Origin: Acinetobacter sp. P8-3-8
GTDB taxonomy: Bacteria > Pseudomonadota > Gammaproteobacteria > Pseudomonadales > Moraxellaceae
Direction: 5' to 3'
Assembly (NCBI RefSeq): GCF_000214135.1
Contig: NZ_AFIE01000020.1
Coordinates: 1-53,213 of the forward strand
Length of the DNA stretch: 53,213 nt
The position numbers and the translations under genes are program-made. The first letter of the stretch is position 1. Every line of letters starts with the position of its first letter. Below the pieces are notes generated by a model. It saw only the letters and a list, made by a program, of their open reading frames with translations. It did not search any database and had not been told where the DNA came from. This document shows, one piece after another, positions 8,843 through 17,353 of this stretch.

Positions 8843-9775
8843 TGTCCATAATTGCCAGTCTTTTTTAGAACCTGTTTGTTCTACATCGACATAATTACTA
8901 TTTTGAATTGGGAAATTTAAATATAGCTCCTTTACACGTTCGCCCCATTTGCTATGTGGACATATCACATTAAGCAATTGCTTCATAATACAAAAATACA
9001 TAAAAGGTTTTGCGTTATTTAATTGAGCATTAGGCAAAATAGTTTTTGCATCTGAACGATCAACAATATTGGAATTCCATAACCGGCTGTGGTGTGCTGC
9101 AATATTTCTTAAATGATTTAAACTTCTTAACCATTGTGCAAAAATTTCTCCGTTTTCAACATTATACTTTAATGCAATCTTATCCTTATCTTTATTTTTT
9201 AAACCAGAATATAATGTTGAAATCATTCCAAAATCTAACAATTCGATAGCAACCCAAATAGGCAGATTTCCACTATATTGTTCAATATGATGCTTAACAA
9301 AATCGGTCTTTTGGTTACGTTTTATTGCAACATTAAACTTTTCAATCCACACTTGTTGCTGTGTTTTCCCTTTGTTGATGCCCTTATTGATAACTTGCTT
9401 TGAAAATTTTCCATGCAATTCTTTTGTTTCCAGATAGGCAAGGCCATTATTCATGCCTAGAATATAAGCAACATCAACTCGAATAGCCATTTCGATTCGT
9501 TCAATCGCATCAATGACCAATAAACGTAATTTTTTGTCAAATATATAGAGGTTGATAACTTGTTCAAAAGTCGTCAACTCGAGAAATTCATCAGACTTTT
9601 TATCCGAACAAGTCGATTTTTTTCTGAATGGATACCAGTAACCACTTAATCGATAATAACCAATCCGCTCTAAATACTTTAAAGCCTTATCACGATCCGT
9701 AATGATTAAACCTCTGTATTCGAGCATATCTAGTTGCTCTTCAAATGACTTCCATTTTTTAATCATTTTGGACAT
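8840..9775 (-). CDS. Abi_2 (AbiD/AbiF-type) abortive infection protein
   Basis: 311 residues. The N-terminal signature FEEQLDMLEYRGLIITD and the LERIGYYRLSGYWYPFR segment (37-51) are diagnostic of Abi_2 proteins. The IERIEMAIRVDVAYILG helix and the C-terminal LNHLRNIAAHHSRLWN (219-234) follow. RNIAAHH carries an R-x4-H motif (Arg223, His228) like the RNase centre of HEPN proteins, so an RNA-cleaving phage-defence role is a reasonable inference. It stands alone, with no antitoxin-like partner, and is AT-rich relative to its neighbours, suggesting acquisition. There is no clear ribosome-binding site; ATG 9766 is an alternative start. Confidence 0.9.
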   Translation of the reverse strand: MSKMIKKWKSFEEQLDMLEYRGLIITDRDKALKYLERIGYYRLSGYWYPFRKKSTCSDKKSDEFLELTTFEQVINLYIFDKKLRLLVIDAIERIEMAIRVDVAYILGMNNGLAYLETKELHGKFSKQVINKGINKGKTQQQVWIEKFNVAIKRNQKTDFVKHHIEQYSGNLPIWVAIELLDFGMISTLYSGLKNKDKDKIALKYNVENGEIFAQWLRSLNHLRNIAAHHSRLWNSNIVDRSDAKTILPNAQLNNAKPFMYFCIMKQLLNVICPHSKWGERVKELYLNFPIQNSNYVDVEQTGSKKDWQLWT

Positions 9776-9899
9776 AGCTTATTATTTTATTTATTAAAAT
9801 TTTAGAGCTCACATTATAAATAATTTTAAACAATTATGCGATCAAATGGTCATCTTTGAACCATTATCAAGCGAAATCATGTAATCTTAATAAGGTCTT

Positions 9900-10586
9900 T
9901 TACCTTTCAACCCACCACCATGGCAACACACCATTTTTTAAAATCTTCCGATGATTTTTAAAATTCAAATCATACTTTTCAACTTCTGCCCAAAACGCAG
10001 CACTATGATCAAAGTGTTTAGTATGCGCTAATTCATGTACGCAAACATAACGTGTAATTGCTTTAGTATGTAAAACCAAAGCGCTATTCAACATAATATC
10101 ATGTCGAGAAGTACAACTCCCCCAACGAGTTTTGGGTTGGCGGACTGAACATTTACCAAACTTTAATCCAGTTTCATGACTCACTTGTTTCAAATAAATC
10201 GGTAAATGGTGTTTTGCATAAGCGATCACAAAAGTCTTTAGATATTGTTCAGGCTGACGATCACTGACAAAAAGCTGATGATTTTTCTCATCATAAATAT
10301 AAGAATTTTTTTGAGTTTGATAAATAAGCTGTAAAGATTGTTCTAAATTAAAAAGCGGCAATTCTGACGGTAGAGTTCGCTCAACTTGAACAATTTTTTC
10401 TTGTTGTTTATGCCAAGTTTCAATCATCCATTGTTCAGACTGACTGAGGAAATCTTGGATTTGTCTTTTCGTACAAAACTTTGGCACAGTTAAACGGATC
10501 TGCGTAGGTTCTACACGTAAGCGTAAACGTGTTGCCCGTGCATGATGCGTGATTTGAATTTCAGGAAGACTTCGAGAACTAGACAA
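9900..10586 (-). CDS. YgjP-like M48-type zinc metallopeptidase
   Basis: 228 residues, soluble. The C-terminal half holds RWGSCTSRHDIMLN (154-167) and HELAH at 184-188 with a third ligand at His194 (KHFDHSAAFW). This is the SprT/YgjP (PF01863) arrangement, with Glu185 as the catalytic base. Start is TTG 10586, preceded by AAGGA at a good distance. Substrates of this family are poorly known; relatives occur beside restriction systems, but no restriction gene is present here. Only the Abi gene is adjacent. Confidence 0.9.
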   Translation of the reverse strand: MSSSRSLPEIQITHHARATRLRLRVEPTQIRLTVPKFCTKRQIQDFLSQSEQWMIETWHKQQEKIVQVERTLPSELPLFNLEQSLQLIYQTQKNSYIYDEKNHQLFVSDRQPEQYLKTFVIAYAKHHLPIYLKQVSHETGLKFGKCSVRQPKTRWGSCTSRHDIMLNSALVLHTKAITRYVCVHELAHTKHFDHSAAFWAEVEKYDLNFKNHRKILKNGVLPWWWVER

Positions 10587-10628
10587 TTTCTAAATCCTTT
10601 ACATCTTTCATTAAAAAAGAAAACAAAC

Positions 10629-10665
10629 TTCCCCCCTTTGAAAAAGGGGGGATTGAGGAGGGATT
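10629..10665. repeat. GC-rich intergenic hairpin (possible dispersed repeat)
   Basis: Perfect nine-bp hairpin CCCCCCTTT/AAAGGGGGG (10631-10639 with 10643-10651) and a three-base loop, followed by GATTGAGGAGGGATT. It lies alone in the gap between the YgjP-like gene and rpiA and is far more GC-rich than its surroundings. Similar hairpins recur in Acinetobacter intergenic DNA as far as I recall. Only one copy is seen in this window. Confidence 0.5.
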
Positions 10666-10759
10666 AATAACAGAAAAAACACCACATCTCTGTTTTACAA
10701 ACTCATTAAATTTTTCCTTAAAGGAGAAAATAATTGTCGATGTGATGCCCTTCATTTTC

Positions 10760-11431
10760 TTAATCCGCTATACGCTCTTCAATACCATTATTGGTCGCAA
10801 CGATTGCAATATCTGCTTTTTGAATTGCGAAAATACCGTTACAAACAACGCCAGGAATATCATTCAGTGTTTTTTCTAGTTCTAAGGCATTTAAAATATT
10901 CAAATTAAAAACATCTAGAATCACATTACCATTGTCGGTTACCACGCCTTCACGGTACGCAGGATCACCACCTAAAGACACAATTTTACGCGCTACAGCA
11001 GAACGTGCCATAGGAATGACTTCAATTGGAACAGGGAAATCACGCCCTAGCTGATCAACCCATTTTGAATCATCAACGATACATACGAACTTTTTAGCAA
11101 TTGAAGCAACAATTTTTTCACGAGTTAACGCAGCACCACCACCTTTAATCATGTGCATATGACGATCAATTTCATCTGCACCATCGACATAAGCATCCAA
11201 ACCACCCACATGGTTCATATCAACCACTTCAATACCCAATTTTTTAAGGCGTTGTGCTGTAGCTTCAGAGCTTGCAACGGCAGCTTCGAGTTGTAACTCT
11301 GGTAAAAGATCAATTAAAAAGTTTACAGTACTACCAGTGCCTACCCCCAAAATGCCCCCTTTTGGTAAGTGTTTTAAAGCGGCTTTGGCTGCTGCTTGTT
11401 TTTTCTCATCTTGGGTTGCATAAAGGCTCAT
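10760..11431 (-). CDS. rpiA: Ribose-5-phosphate isomerase A
   Basis: Interconverts ribose-5-phosphate and ribulose-5-phosphate in the non-oxidative pentose phosphate pathway. Motifs in order: [24 protein letters not shown] and [12 protein letters not shown], which form the sugar-phosphate site with the catalytic Glu and Lys. ATG 11431 ([12 protein letters not shown], 223 residues) is preceded by GAGAG and is preferred over TTG 11443. The gene is divergent from ilvA. Just beyond the stop, an imperfect stem on the minus strand (TTTTCTCCTTTAAGGAAAA) may act as a weak terminator. Confidence 0.97.
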   Translation of the reverse strand: MSLYATQDEKKQAAAKAALKHLPKGGILGVGTGSTVNFLIDLLPELQLEAAVASSEATAQRLKKLGIEVVDMNHVGGLDAYVDGADEIDRHMHMIKGGGAALTREKIVASIAKKFVCIVDDSKWVDQLGRDFPVPIEVIPMARSAVARKIVSLGGDPAYREGVVTDNGNVILDVFNLNILNALELEKTLNDIPGVVCNGIFAIQKADIAIVATNNGIEERIAD

Positions 11432-11546
11432 GACTTCTCTCAATTAAATTTCAATTTCCTGCACATTTTGCATAATTTTAAAACGCAAATGTACAGCGGT
11501 TTGTTACAATGATCGCTCATTTTAAACTGTTAGATGGAAAATTAAC

Positions 11547-13085
11547 ATGCTGTCTCGTTTGGTTCGACAAATATTACAGGCAACCGTCTATGACGTTGCA
11601 ATCGAAACCCCACTCGAAGCAGCGCCACGAATTAGTGAAAAACTAAACAATAACATTCGCTTCAAACGCGAAGACTTACAACCTGTCTTTTCTTTCAAAC
11701 TGCGTGGTGCGTATAACCGCATCAGTCAATTACCGAAATCTCAGTTGGAACGTGGCGTTATTACTGCTTCTGCGGGTAACCATGCTCAAGGCGTGGCATT
11801 ATCAGGTCAAAAGTTAGGAATTCGTGCCATTATTGTCATGCCAAAAACCACACCCGATATTAAAGTCCAAGCGGTCAAACGCTTAGGTGGTGAAGTGGTA
11901 CTGCATGGCGATTCTTTTGATGTTGCCAATAAATACGCCATCCAACGTGCCAAAGACGAAGGCATGAGCTTTATTCCACCTTATGACGATGAATTGGTCA
12001 TGGCTGGTCAAGGCACGATTGCCAATGAAATTTTACGTCAATGGCGAGATGTGGAATATGTTTTCGTTGCTGTAGGTGGTGGCGGTTTAATCGCAGGGGT
12101 TGCAGCTTATTTGGGTGATGTTGCACCGCATGTCAAAGTTATTCCTGTTGAATATGATGAATCTGCATGTTTAAAAGCGGCTTTTGAAGCCAATGAACGT
12201 GTGATTTTACCGACTGTTGGTTTATTTGCAGACGGCACAGCAGTTGCGCAAATTGGTGAGAAACCATTTGAAGTGATTCAATTACAAAAATCGGATAATT
12301 CAGGTCCTATCGTTGAACGTGACGTTATTTTAGTCAATACCGATGAAATCTGTGCTGCAATTAAAGACACTTATGATGAATGCCGTAGCATCGTAGAACC
12401 TTCAGGGGCGATGGCTTTGGCAGGGATCAAAAAATATGTTGCTGAACACGAACTATCAGGCAAAAACATGGTGTCGATCGTTTGTGGTGCAAACATGAAT
12501 TTCGATCGTTTACGTTATATTGCTGAACGTACAGAATTGGGTGAACGTAAAGAAGCTATTTTTGCAGTGACGATTCCTGAAGAAAAAGGTTCTTTCCTTA
12601 ACTTCTGCCGTGCCTTACAAGGTCGTAATATCACTGAGTTTAACTACCGTGCCAGTGATGCATCGGCAGCACAAGTATTTGTCGGGATTAGTTTAAAAGC
12701 AGGCGAAAAAGAACGTCACGACATCTATGAGGCATTAAAGCTACATTATGATGTTGATGATTTATCTGATGATGAAGTGGCGAAATTACACATTCGTTAC
12801 CTCGTTGGTGGTCATGCAGACATTGAAAATGAACGACTATTCCGTGTTGAATTCCCTGAGCGTCCAGGTGCATTACTCACGTTCTTAGAACGTCTTGGCC
12901 CAACGCATAACATTACCCTATTCCACTACCGTAACCACGGTGCGGCAGAAGGTCGTGTATTGGTTGGTCTTGAAGCGACTGATGCGAAACAAAACCCGGA
13001 TGGTCTGATCGAAACATTGGAAAGTATTACTTATCCTTATGCAGAGATTACCAATAATTTAGGTTATCAACGTTTCTTAAAATAA
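11547..13085 (+). CDS. ilvA: Threonine ammonia-lyase, biosynthetic (IlvA)
   Basis: PLP enzyme that deaminates threonine to 2-oxobutanoate, the first step of isoleucine biosynthesis. 512 residues, the full biosynthetic form. The PLP lysine is Lys51 in VFSFKLRGAYNR; SAGNHAQG and the phosphate loop VGGGGLIAG follow. The C-terminal region holds two ACT-like regulatory domains (about 330-410 and 425-512), so isoleucine/valine feedback control is expected. It is transcribed alone and closes with a strong terminator at 13108-13142. Confidence 0.97.
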   Translation: MLSRLVRQILQATVYDVAIETPLEAAPRISEKLNNNIRFKREDLQPVFSFKLRGAYNRISQLPKSQLERGVITASAGNHAQGVALSGQKLGIRAIIVMPKTTPDIKVQAVKRLGGEVVLHGDSFDVANKYAIQRAKDEGMSFIPPYDDELVMAGQGTIANEILRQWRDVEYVFVAVGGGGLIAGVAAYLGDVAPHVKVIPVEYDESACLKAAFEANERVILPTVGLFADGTAVAQIGEKPFEVIQLQKSDNSGPIVERDVILVNTDEICAAIKDTYDECRSIVEPSGAMALAGIKKYVAEHELSGKNMVSIVCGANMNFDRLRYIAERTELGERKEAIFAVTIPEEKGSFLNFCRALQGRNITEFNYRASDASAAQVFVGISLKAGEKERHDIYEALKLHYDVDDLSDDEVAKLHIRYLVGGHADIENERLFRVEFPERPGALLTFLERLGPTHNITLFHYRNHGAAEGRVLVGLEATDAKQNPDGLIETLESITYPYAEITNNLGYQRFLK

Positions 13086-13107
13086 ATGAAGATTTAAGTA
13101 AATATAT

Positions 13108-13142
13108 AAAAAGGAAAGAGTTTTAAACCTCTTTCCTTTTTT
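13108..13142 (+). terminator. Rho-independent terminator after ilvA
   Basis: Thirteen-bp perfect stem (13108-13120 with 13129-13141, AAAAAGGAAAGAG and its complement), an eight-base loop and a T-rich end. It lies 22 bases past the ilvA stop. Confidence 0.85.
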
Positions 13143-13251
13143 ATTTCTAAGTTTTCAAATAAAGTCTTATTCAATCAATACTATATTATTTATGGATTGA
13201 CACATTGACTCAAAAACAAATTAAAATCATCTAAGAAGTTGATTGAATTTT

Positions 13252-13797
13252 CTATGTCGATCTTGAACAATCAAATAAAGCATAATGTTCAATACTGATA
13301 TCTTCATCGTGAAATTGTTTATTAAAGTGTTTACAGAATTTTTCGATTTTATGATCTTCATTTGGCACTGCTAACCAATAATAATCATCTGCATAAATCA
13401 GCAGCAATTCAAAATTATGCACTTTTAAAAGTGTTAGAATTTCTTCAAATACAATATCAAAAACCTGATCCTGTACATTGTAATAACGTCCAATCACCGC
13501 TTTATGCTTTTCAAAATGTGCCAAGATTGGTTTTGCACGTTGACGAATCGTTGTTTGCAGATTTTGACTATCTACATTGTAATCTTGAAAGACCGCACTG
13601 CGCTCAATTTCATTTTCATGAAATGCATGACGATCAATTTTCATCATATAAGCACGTAAGTGATTTGCCACTTTTTCTGCAACTAACCAGCCTAAAAATT
13701 CTTCAAAATCTTTACGCTTTTTCTTTTTGGGTATTTTTCTTTCCAACAGTTCTGGAAACCAATGCTGGAGGATTTTAAATATTTTTTTATCGTCCAT
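13252..13797 (-). CDS. Hypothetical soluble protein
   Basis: 181 residues, not recognised. It starts MDDKKIFKILQHWFPELL and has a very basic patch KIPKKKKRKDF near residue 21. An alpha-helical middle leads to a hydrophobic strand FELLLIYADDYYWLAVP (about 129-145) and an acidic/His-rich end. No signal peptide, membrane helix or known catalytic motif. It is transcribed alone, convergent with ilvA. The DDYYWLAVPNEDHKIEKFCKHFN stretch reads like an immunity-type or SMI1-like fold, but that is a guess. Confidence 0.75.
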   Translation of the reverse strand: MDDKKIFKILQHWFPELLERKIPKKKKRKDFEEFLGWLVAEKVANHLRAYMMKIDRHAFHENEIERSAVFQDYNVDSQNLQTTIRQRAKPILAHFEKHKAVIGRYYNVQDQVFDIVFEEILTLLKVHNFELLLIYADDYYWLAVPNEDHKIEKFCKHFNKQFHDEDISIEHYALFDCSRST

Positions 13798-14030
13798 TTT
13801 TTATACTTCAACTTAATTTAAGTTTCTCAGAGTGAAAGTCCATCTCCGTGATTGAAGTATATTTATGCTTTTTTAAACATTTATGACAAGAAATGCCTCT
13901 ATTTTTACATTTCGCCTATTTTATTGCCCTTTTGTAGATTGGCTGATGCAAGGTTTAAATATAAAATGTGTATAAATTAATATGATGATGCCAATGCGAG
14001 TTTCGCATGGTGATAAGGATTTTGTAGATT

Positions 14031-14681
14031 ATGGCATTATTTGCTGTTATCGGTTTAGGGAGTTTTGGAGGAGCGATTGCCTTAGAACTCACCAATTTAA
14101 ATCACGATGTGATTGGAATAGATACCCTCAAAAAGAATGTTGAGAATATCGCAGATCAAATCAGTCACGCAGTGATTGCGGATGCAACAGATGAGCACGT
14201 TTTAGATGAACTCAATGTAAAAAACTGTGATGCTGTCGTGGTCGCCATTGGTGAAGATATTGAAGCCAGTATTTTATGTGTCCTACATTTAAAAAATTTG
14301 GGTATTGATAAAATCTACGCCAAAGCAAAATCTAAAGCACACCATATGATTTTGTCTCATTTAGGTATTACCAAAATCATTCACCCTGAAGAAGATATGG
14401 GGATTCGTGTTGCACAATCACTGAGTTACCCTATGGTTCGACGTTATATGGCGCTGAATAATGATCGCTATATTGTGAAGATTGAAATCGCTGCAAATTT
14501 GCAAGGCGCTCAATTTCATACCGTCATGGAAAATTCGCCAGAACTAAAAACGCTGATGTTACAACGTGGCTCTCATGTACTTTATGAAGTTGCACCGGGA
14601 ACAATTTTACAAGAAAAAGATATTTTAATTCTGGAAGGTCCTGTAGAAATGTTAAGACAATTTTCAATACGTTTTTTATAG
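14031..14681 (+). CDS. Potassium uptake regulatory subunit, KtrA/TrkA type (RCK)
   Basis: 216 residues. N-terminal RCK Rossmann domain starting FAVIGLGSFGGAIALEL with the dinucleotide GxGxxG (residues 6-11) and the acidic residue GIDTL at the end of the second strand; ADATDEHVL and VVVAIGEDIEASILCVLHLK follow. A C-terminal RCK_C (TrkA_C) domain covers about residues 135-216. One RCK unit, unlike the doubled TrkA, fits KtrA. It forms a cytoplasmic ring gating the K+ channel subunit and senses ATP/ADP or NAD(H) (family knowledge). It lies nine bases before the transporter gene, in the same operon. Confidence 0.93.
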   Translation: MALFAVIGLGSFGGAIALELTNLNHDVIGIDTLKKNVENIADQISHAVIADATDEHVLDELNVKNCDAVVVAIGEDIEASILCVLHLKNLGIDKIYAKAKSKAHHMILSHLGITKIIHPEEDMGIRVAQSLSYPMVRRYMALNNDRYIVKIEIAANLQGAQFHTVMENSPELKTLMLQRGSHVLYEVAPGTILQEKDILILEGPVEMLRQFSIRFL

Positions 14682-14690
14682 TTGTGATCT

Positions 14691-16043
14691 ATGCGTTTAT
14701 CTAAAAATGAATTGATCGATAAAAAACATAATCGTATTAATCTCAGCCCACCGAGTTTACTTGCTTTAGGTTTTTTAAGTTTTATTATCATCGGCACTTT
14801 ATTGCTGAAGCTTCCTTTCGCCCATCACGGCGATTTAACATGGATAAACGCACTCTTCACAGCAACCTCTGCGGTTACGATCACAGGTCTGTCGGTAGTG
14901 AATATCGGTGAGTCTTTTACTACCTTTGGTCAAGTCATTGTCATGCTACTGATCCAGTGTGGTGGCCTAGGCTTTATGACTTTCGCCATTCTCGCTGCCC
15001 TAAGTTTATCTTCTAAAGTTGGGATAAAACAGCAAATTATGGCGCAAGAAACCATTGGGCAAACCAGCTTAGCCAAAGCAACGTTTACTGTAAAAGGTGT
15101 TTTTCTTTATTCTTTATTTTTTGAAGCGATTGGTACTGCGATTCTGACCATGGCTTGGTCGCATCACTATGACCTTGATAATGCATTTTTCTATGCACTC
15201 TTTTACAGTGTCTCCGCTTTTAATAATGGTGGATTCTCATTATTCCCTAATAGCTTGATGAGCTTCTCTGACCAATATATGGTCACATTCACCATCAGTA
15301 TGCTCTATATTATCGGTGGAATTGGCTTTGTCGTATTGATGGATATTAAGCGTGCCAAACGTTGGAAAAAACTTTCGACCAACAGTAAATTAATTCTTTC
15401 GACCATTGCTGGATTAAATTTATTTGCCTTTATTGTGATCTGGTTAATTGAGGCATCTAATCCCCTTACCCTTGCCCCCATGTCGATTGGCGATCAGGCT
15501 TTAAATGCTTGGTTCCATGCCACCGTACCCCGCTCTTCAGGTTTTAATAGTTTAGAAGTGGGTAATATGACCAATGCTTCAACTTTAATTACCATGGTCT
15601 TGATGTTTATTGGCGGTGGTTCACTCAGTACTGCGGGCGGGATTAAAGTCGGAACATTCATCATTATGATTTTAAGTGTGATTACATTCTTAAAGCGTTC
15701 TGATGAAATTACTGTTTACGGTCGTTCAGTTTCACATCAAGCAACATTTAAAGCACTTGCAGTCATCGCTATTACTTGTTTGTTGATTTTAATTGGTTTC
15801 TTCACCCTACTCATTTTAGAGCCCAATAAAAAATTCTTAGATTTATTATTCGAAACGGTTTCTGCTGCCTGTACAGTGGGTTTATCTCGTGGGGTAACTG
15901 AGGATTTGCAACCCGGTAGCTTAGTCGCCTTAATGTTTTTAATGTTTGCAGGTCGTTTAGGGCCTTTAACCTTGGCTTATCTCATTGCAACACCAAATAA
16001 GAGCCGAGTCAGCCACCCAACGACTGAAATTCAAATCGGTTAG
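14691..16043 (+). CDS. Potassium uptake transporter subunit, KtrB/TrkH type
   Basis: 450 residues with about eight to ten membrane helices and four pore loops. The selectivity-filter segments are SAVTITGLSVVN, SAFNNGGFSLF, PRSSGFNSL and SAACTVGLSRG, each with the conserved filter glycine. The gating-loop region lies in MFIGGGSLSTAGGIK. Length and filter fit the KtrB branch. It pairs with the RCK subunit encoded nine bases upstream to form a K+ (probably Na+-coupled) uptake system in the inner membrane. Confidence 0.94.
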   Translation: MRLSKNELIDKKHNRINLSPPSLLALGFLSFIIIGTLLLKLPFAHHGDLTWINALFTATSAVTITGLSVVNIGESFTTFGQVIVMLLIQCGGLGFMTFAILAALSLSSKVGIKQQIMAQETIGQTSLAKATFTVKGVFLYSLFFEAIGTAILTMAWSHHYDLDNAFFYALFYSVSAFNNGGFSLFPNSLMSFSDQYMVTFTISMLYIIGGIGFVVLMDIKRAKRWKKLSTNSKLILSTIAGLNLFAFIVIWLIEASNPLTLAPMSIGDQALNAWFHATVPRSSGFNSLEVGNMTNASTLITMVLMFIGGGSLSTAGGIKVGTFIIMILSVITFLKRSDEITVYGRSVSHQATFKALAVIAITCLLILIGFFTLLILEPNKKFLDLLFETVSAACTVGLSRGVTEDLQPGSLVALMFLMFAGRLGPLTLAYLIATPNKSRVSHPTTEIQIG

Positions 16044-16104
16044 AATCCTAAAAATAGAATTAATTCATTGTGTTAAATAATGAATTAAACTTTCTTGATT
16101 GCTA

Positions 16105-16143
16105 AAACAATAAACCCTCACCTAATTAAAAGATAAGTGAGGG
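16105..16143 (-). terminator. Terminator between the K+ transporter and pldA
   Basis: Stem CCCTCAC/GTGAGGG (16115-16121 with 16137-16143) with a 15-base loop. On the minus strand it is followed by TTTATTGTTTT, which suits the end of the pldA transcript. It may also stop the convergent ktr message. Confidence 0.6.
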
Positions 16144-16187
16144 CTTATCAAAAAAGCATTGATTTACCAATTAAAATGATTCAATCA

Positions 16188-17336
16188 TCAATACCAGTTC
16201 ATTAAAGAAACACCTAAACCGACATAGGTTGCACGGTGATTATAATCAATCAAACTTTCGCCATAACCATCAAAAATTTGCAGATTTCCACGCAACTTAC
16301 CTTTAATTGGGAATGCCCAATCAAACTGAACTGCGCCATGAGAATCATCACCACCTTTGAAGGAGTGACGTAGCATTAATGAAAAGTCATGTTCATTCCA
16401 ACGATAGAATGCTGTCATGTCACCACGACCCAAATAATTTTTAATATCTGGGTTGTTATCATCTTTAAAATCTTCTTCCAAACGATACCAAGGACGGAAC
16501 ATCAAGGCAAAATTATCTTTCTCGAAACCAACATTTAACATCACACGATTCCAACTTCTTGAAAGTGGATCTGAACGTCCGTTAGATTGATGATTCAAGG
16601 TAACGCCTAATAAGCGACCATTCAGTCCCAACAAATTATAGTTGGTACGGAACATTAAGCTGGCTTCAGGCTCATAATTGGTTTCACGAAATGGACGTGA
16701 TTCATCTGCATTATAGACTTGCCAACGAGATGACTGAGTGTAGCCTAACCAAAGATCACCATTCTTGCCAAAGATATTTTCAACTGCTTTGGTTTTTAAT
16801 GAAATTTGGAATTTAGCTTCCATTGATTTTAAATTTTGGTCTTCTTCAACATCATTTTGTGGGTTTGGGCTGTAAGGAAATTCATTCTTTTTACTTGTCC
16901 AAAACGCAGGCAATAAATAAACAGGCTGGTGCGCACGAATATTCCACGTCCCTAATTTACTGTCTTGAGAAAGTTCCCAACGTTTATCCAATAAAGAAGT
17001 ATTCGGATCAATTTTATCGCCATGAATGGCAAATATATTTTCTGCCTTATCTTCAATCTTTTCTTTCAACGTAACAGGCGCTGCTTTCTCAACTAAAATT
17101 TCTTCAGCTGCACGCTGTTCTGAAACAATAACAGGAGCAGGTTCACTTGGTGTTTTAAAAATTTTATCATAACAAGCCAAACGATCTGCATTAGACTCTA
17201 ATGCCACACAGGCTTGTGTACTTGCGGGGCTGATCAGTGCTGCATCATCTGCATGTGTAAGCTCCATCAAACTAAAACTGAGCATCGATAAAATGCTCAG
17301 ATTCAATGATGTACGTTCAAAATTTTTGAACGACAT
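16188..17336 (-). CDS. pldA: Outer-membrane phospholipase A (OMPLA)
   Basis: Outer-membrane beta-barrel phospholipase. The active-site block LNHQSNGRSDPLSRSWNR places His, Ser and Asn with the same spacing as His142, Ser144 and Asn156 of E. coli OMPLA (His253, Ser255, Asn267 numbered from the longer frame). The final residues LGVSLMNWY form the last strand with a terminal aromatic. Compared with the E. coli enzyme there is about 110 extra residues before the barrel, including STQACVALESNADRLACYD, a two-cysteine motif seen in other periplasmic proteins. ATG 17336 follows GGAGAG by about five bases and is followed by a signal peptide. It lies 17 bases behind the M16C gene, so co-transcription is likely. 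Confidence 0.93.
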   Translation of the reverse strand: MSFKNFERTSLNLSILSMLSFSLMELTHADDAALISPASTQACVALESNADRLACYDKIFKTPSEPAPVIVSEQRAAEEILVEKAAPVTLKEKIEDKAENIFAIHGDKIDPNTSLLDKRWELSQDSKLGTWNIRAHQPVYLLPAFWTSKKNEFPYSPNPQNDVEEDQNLKSMEAKFQISLKTKAVENIFGKNGDLWLGYTQSSRWQVYNADESRPFRETNYEPEASLMFRTNYNLLGLNGRLLGVTLNHQSNGRSDPLSRSWNRVMLNVGFEKDNFALMFRPWYRLEEDFKDDNNPDIKNYLGRGDMTAFYRWNEHDFSLMLRHSFKGGDDSHGAVQFDWAFPIKGKLRGNLQIFDGYGESLIDYNHRATYVGLGVSLMNWY

Positions 17337-17353
17337 AAAACTCTCCAATATGT

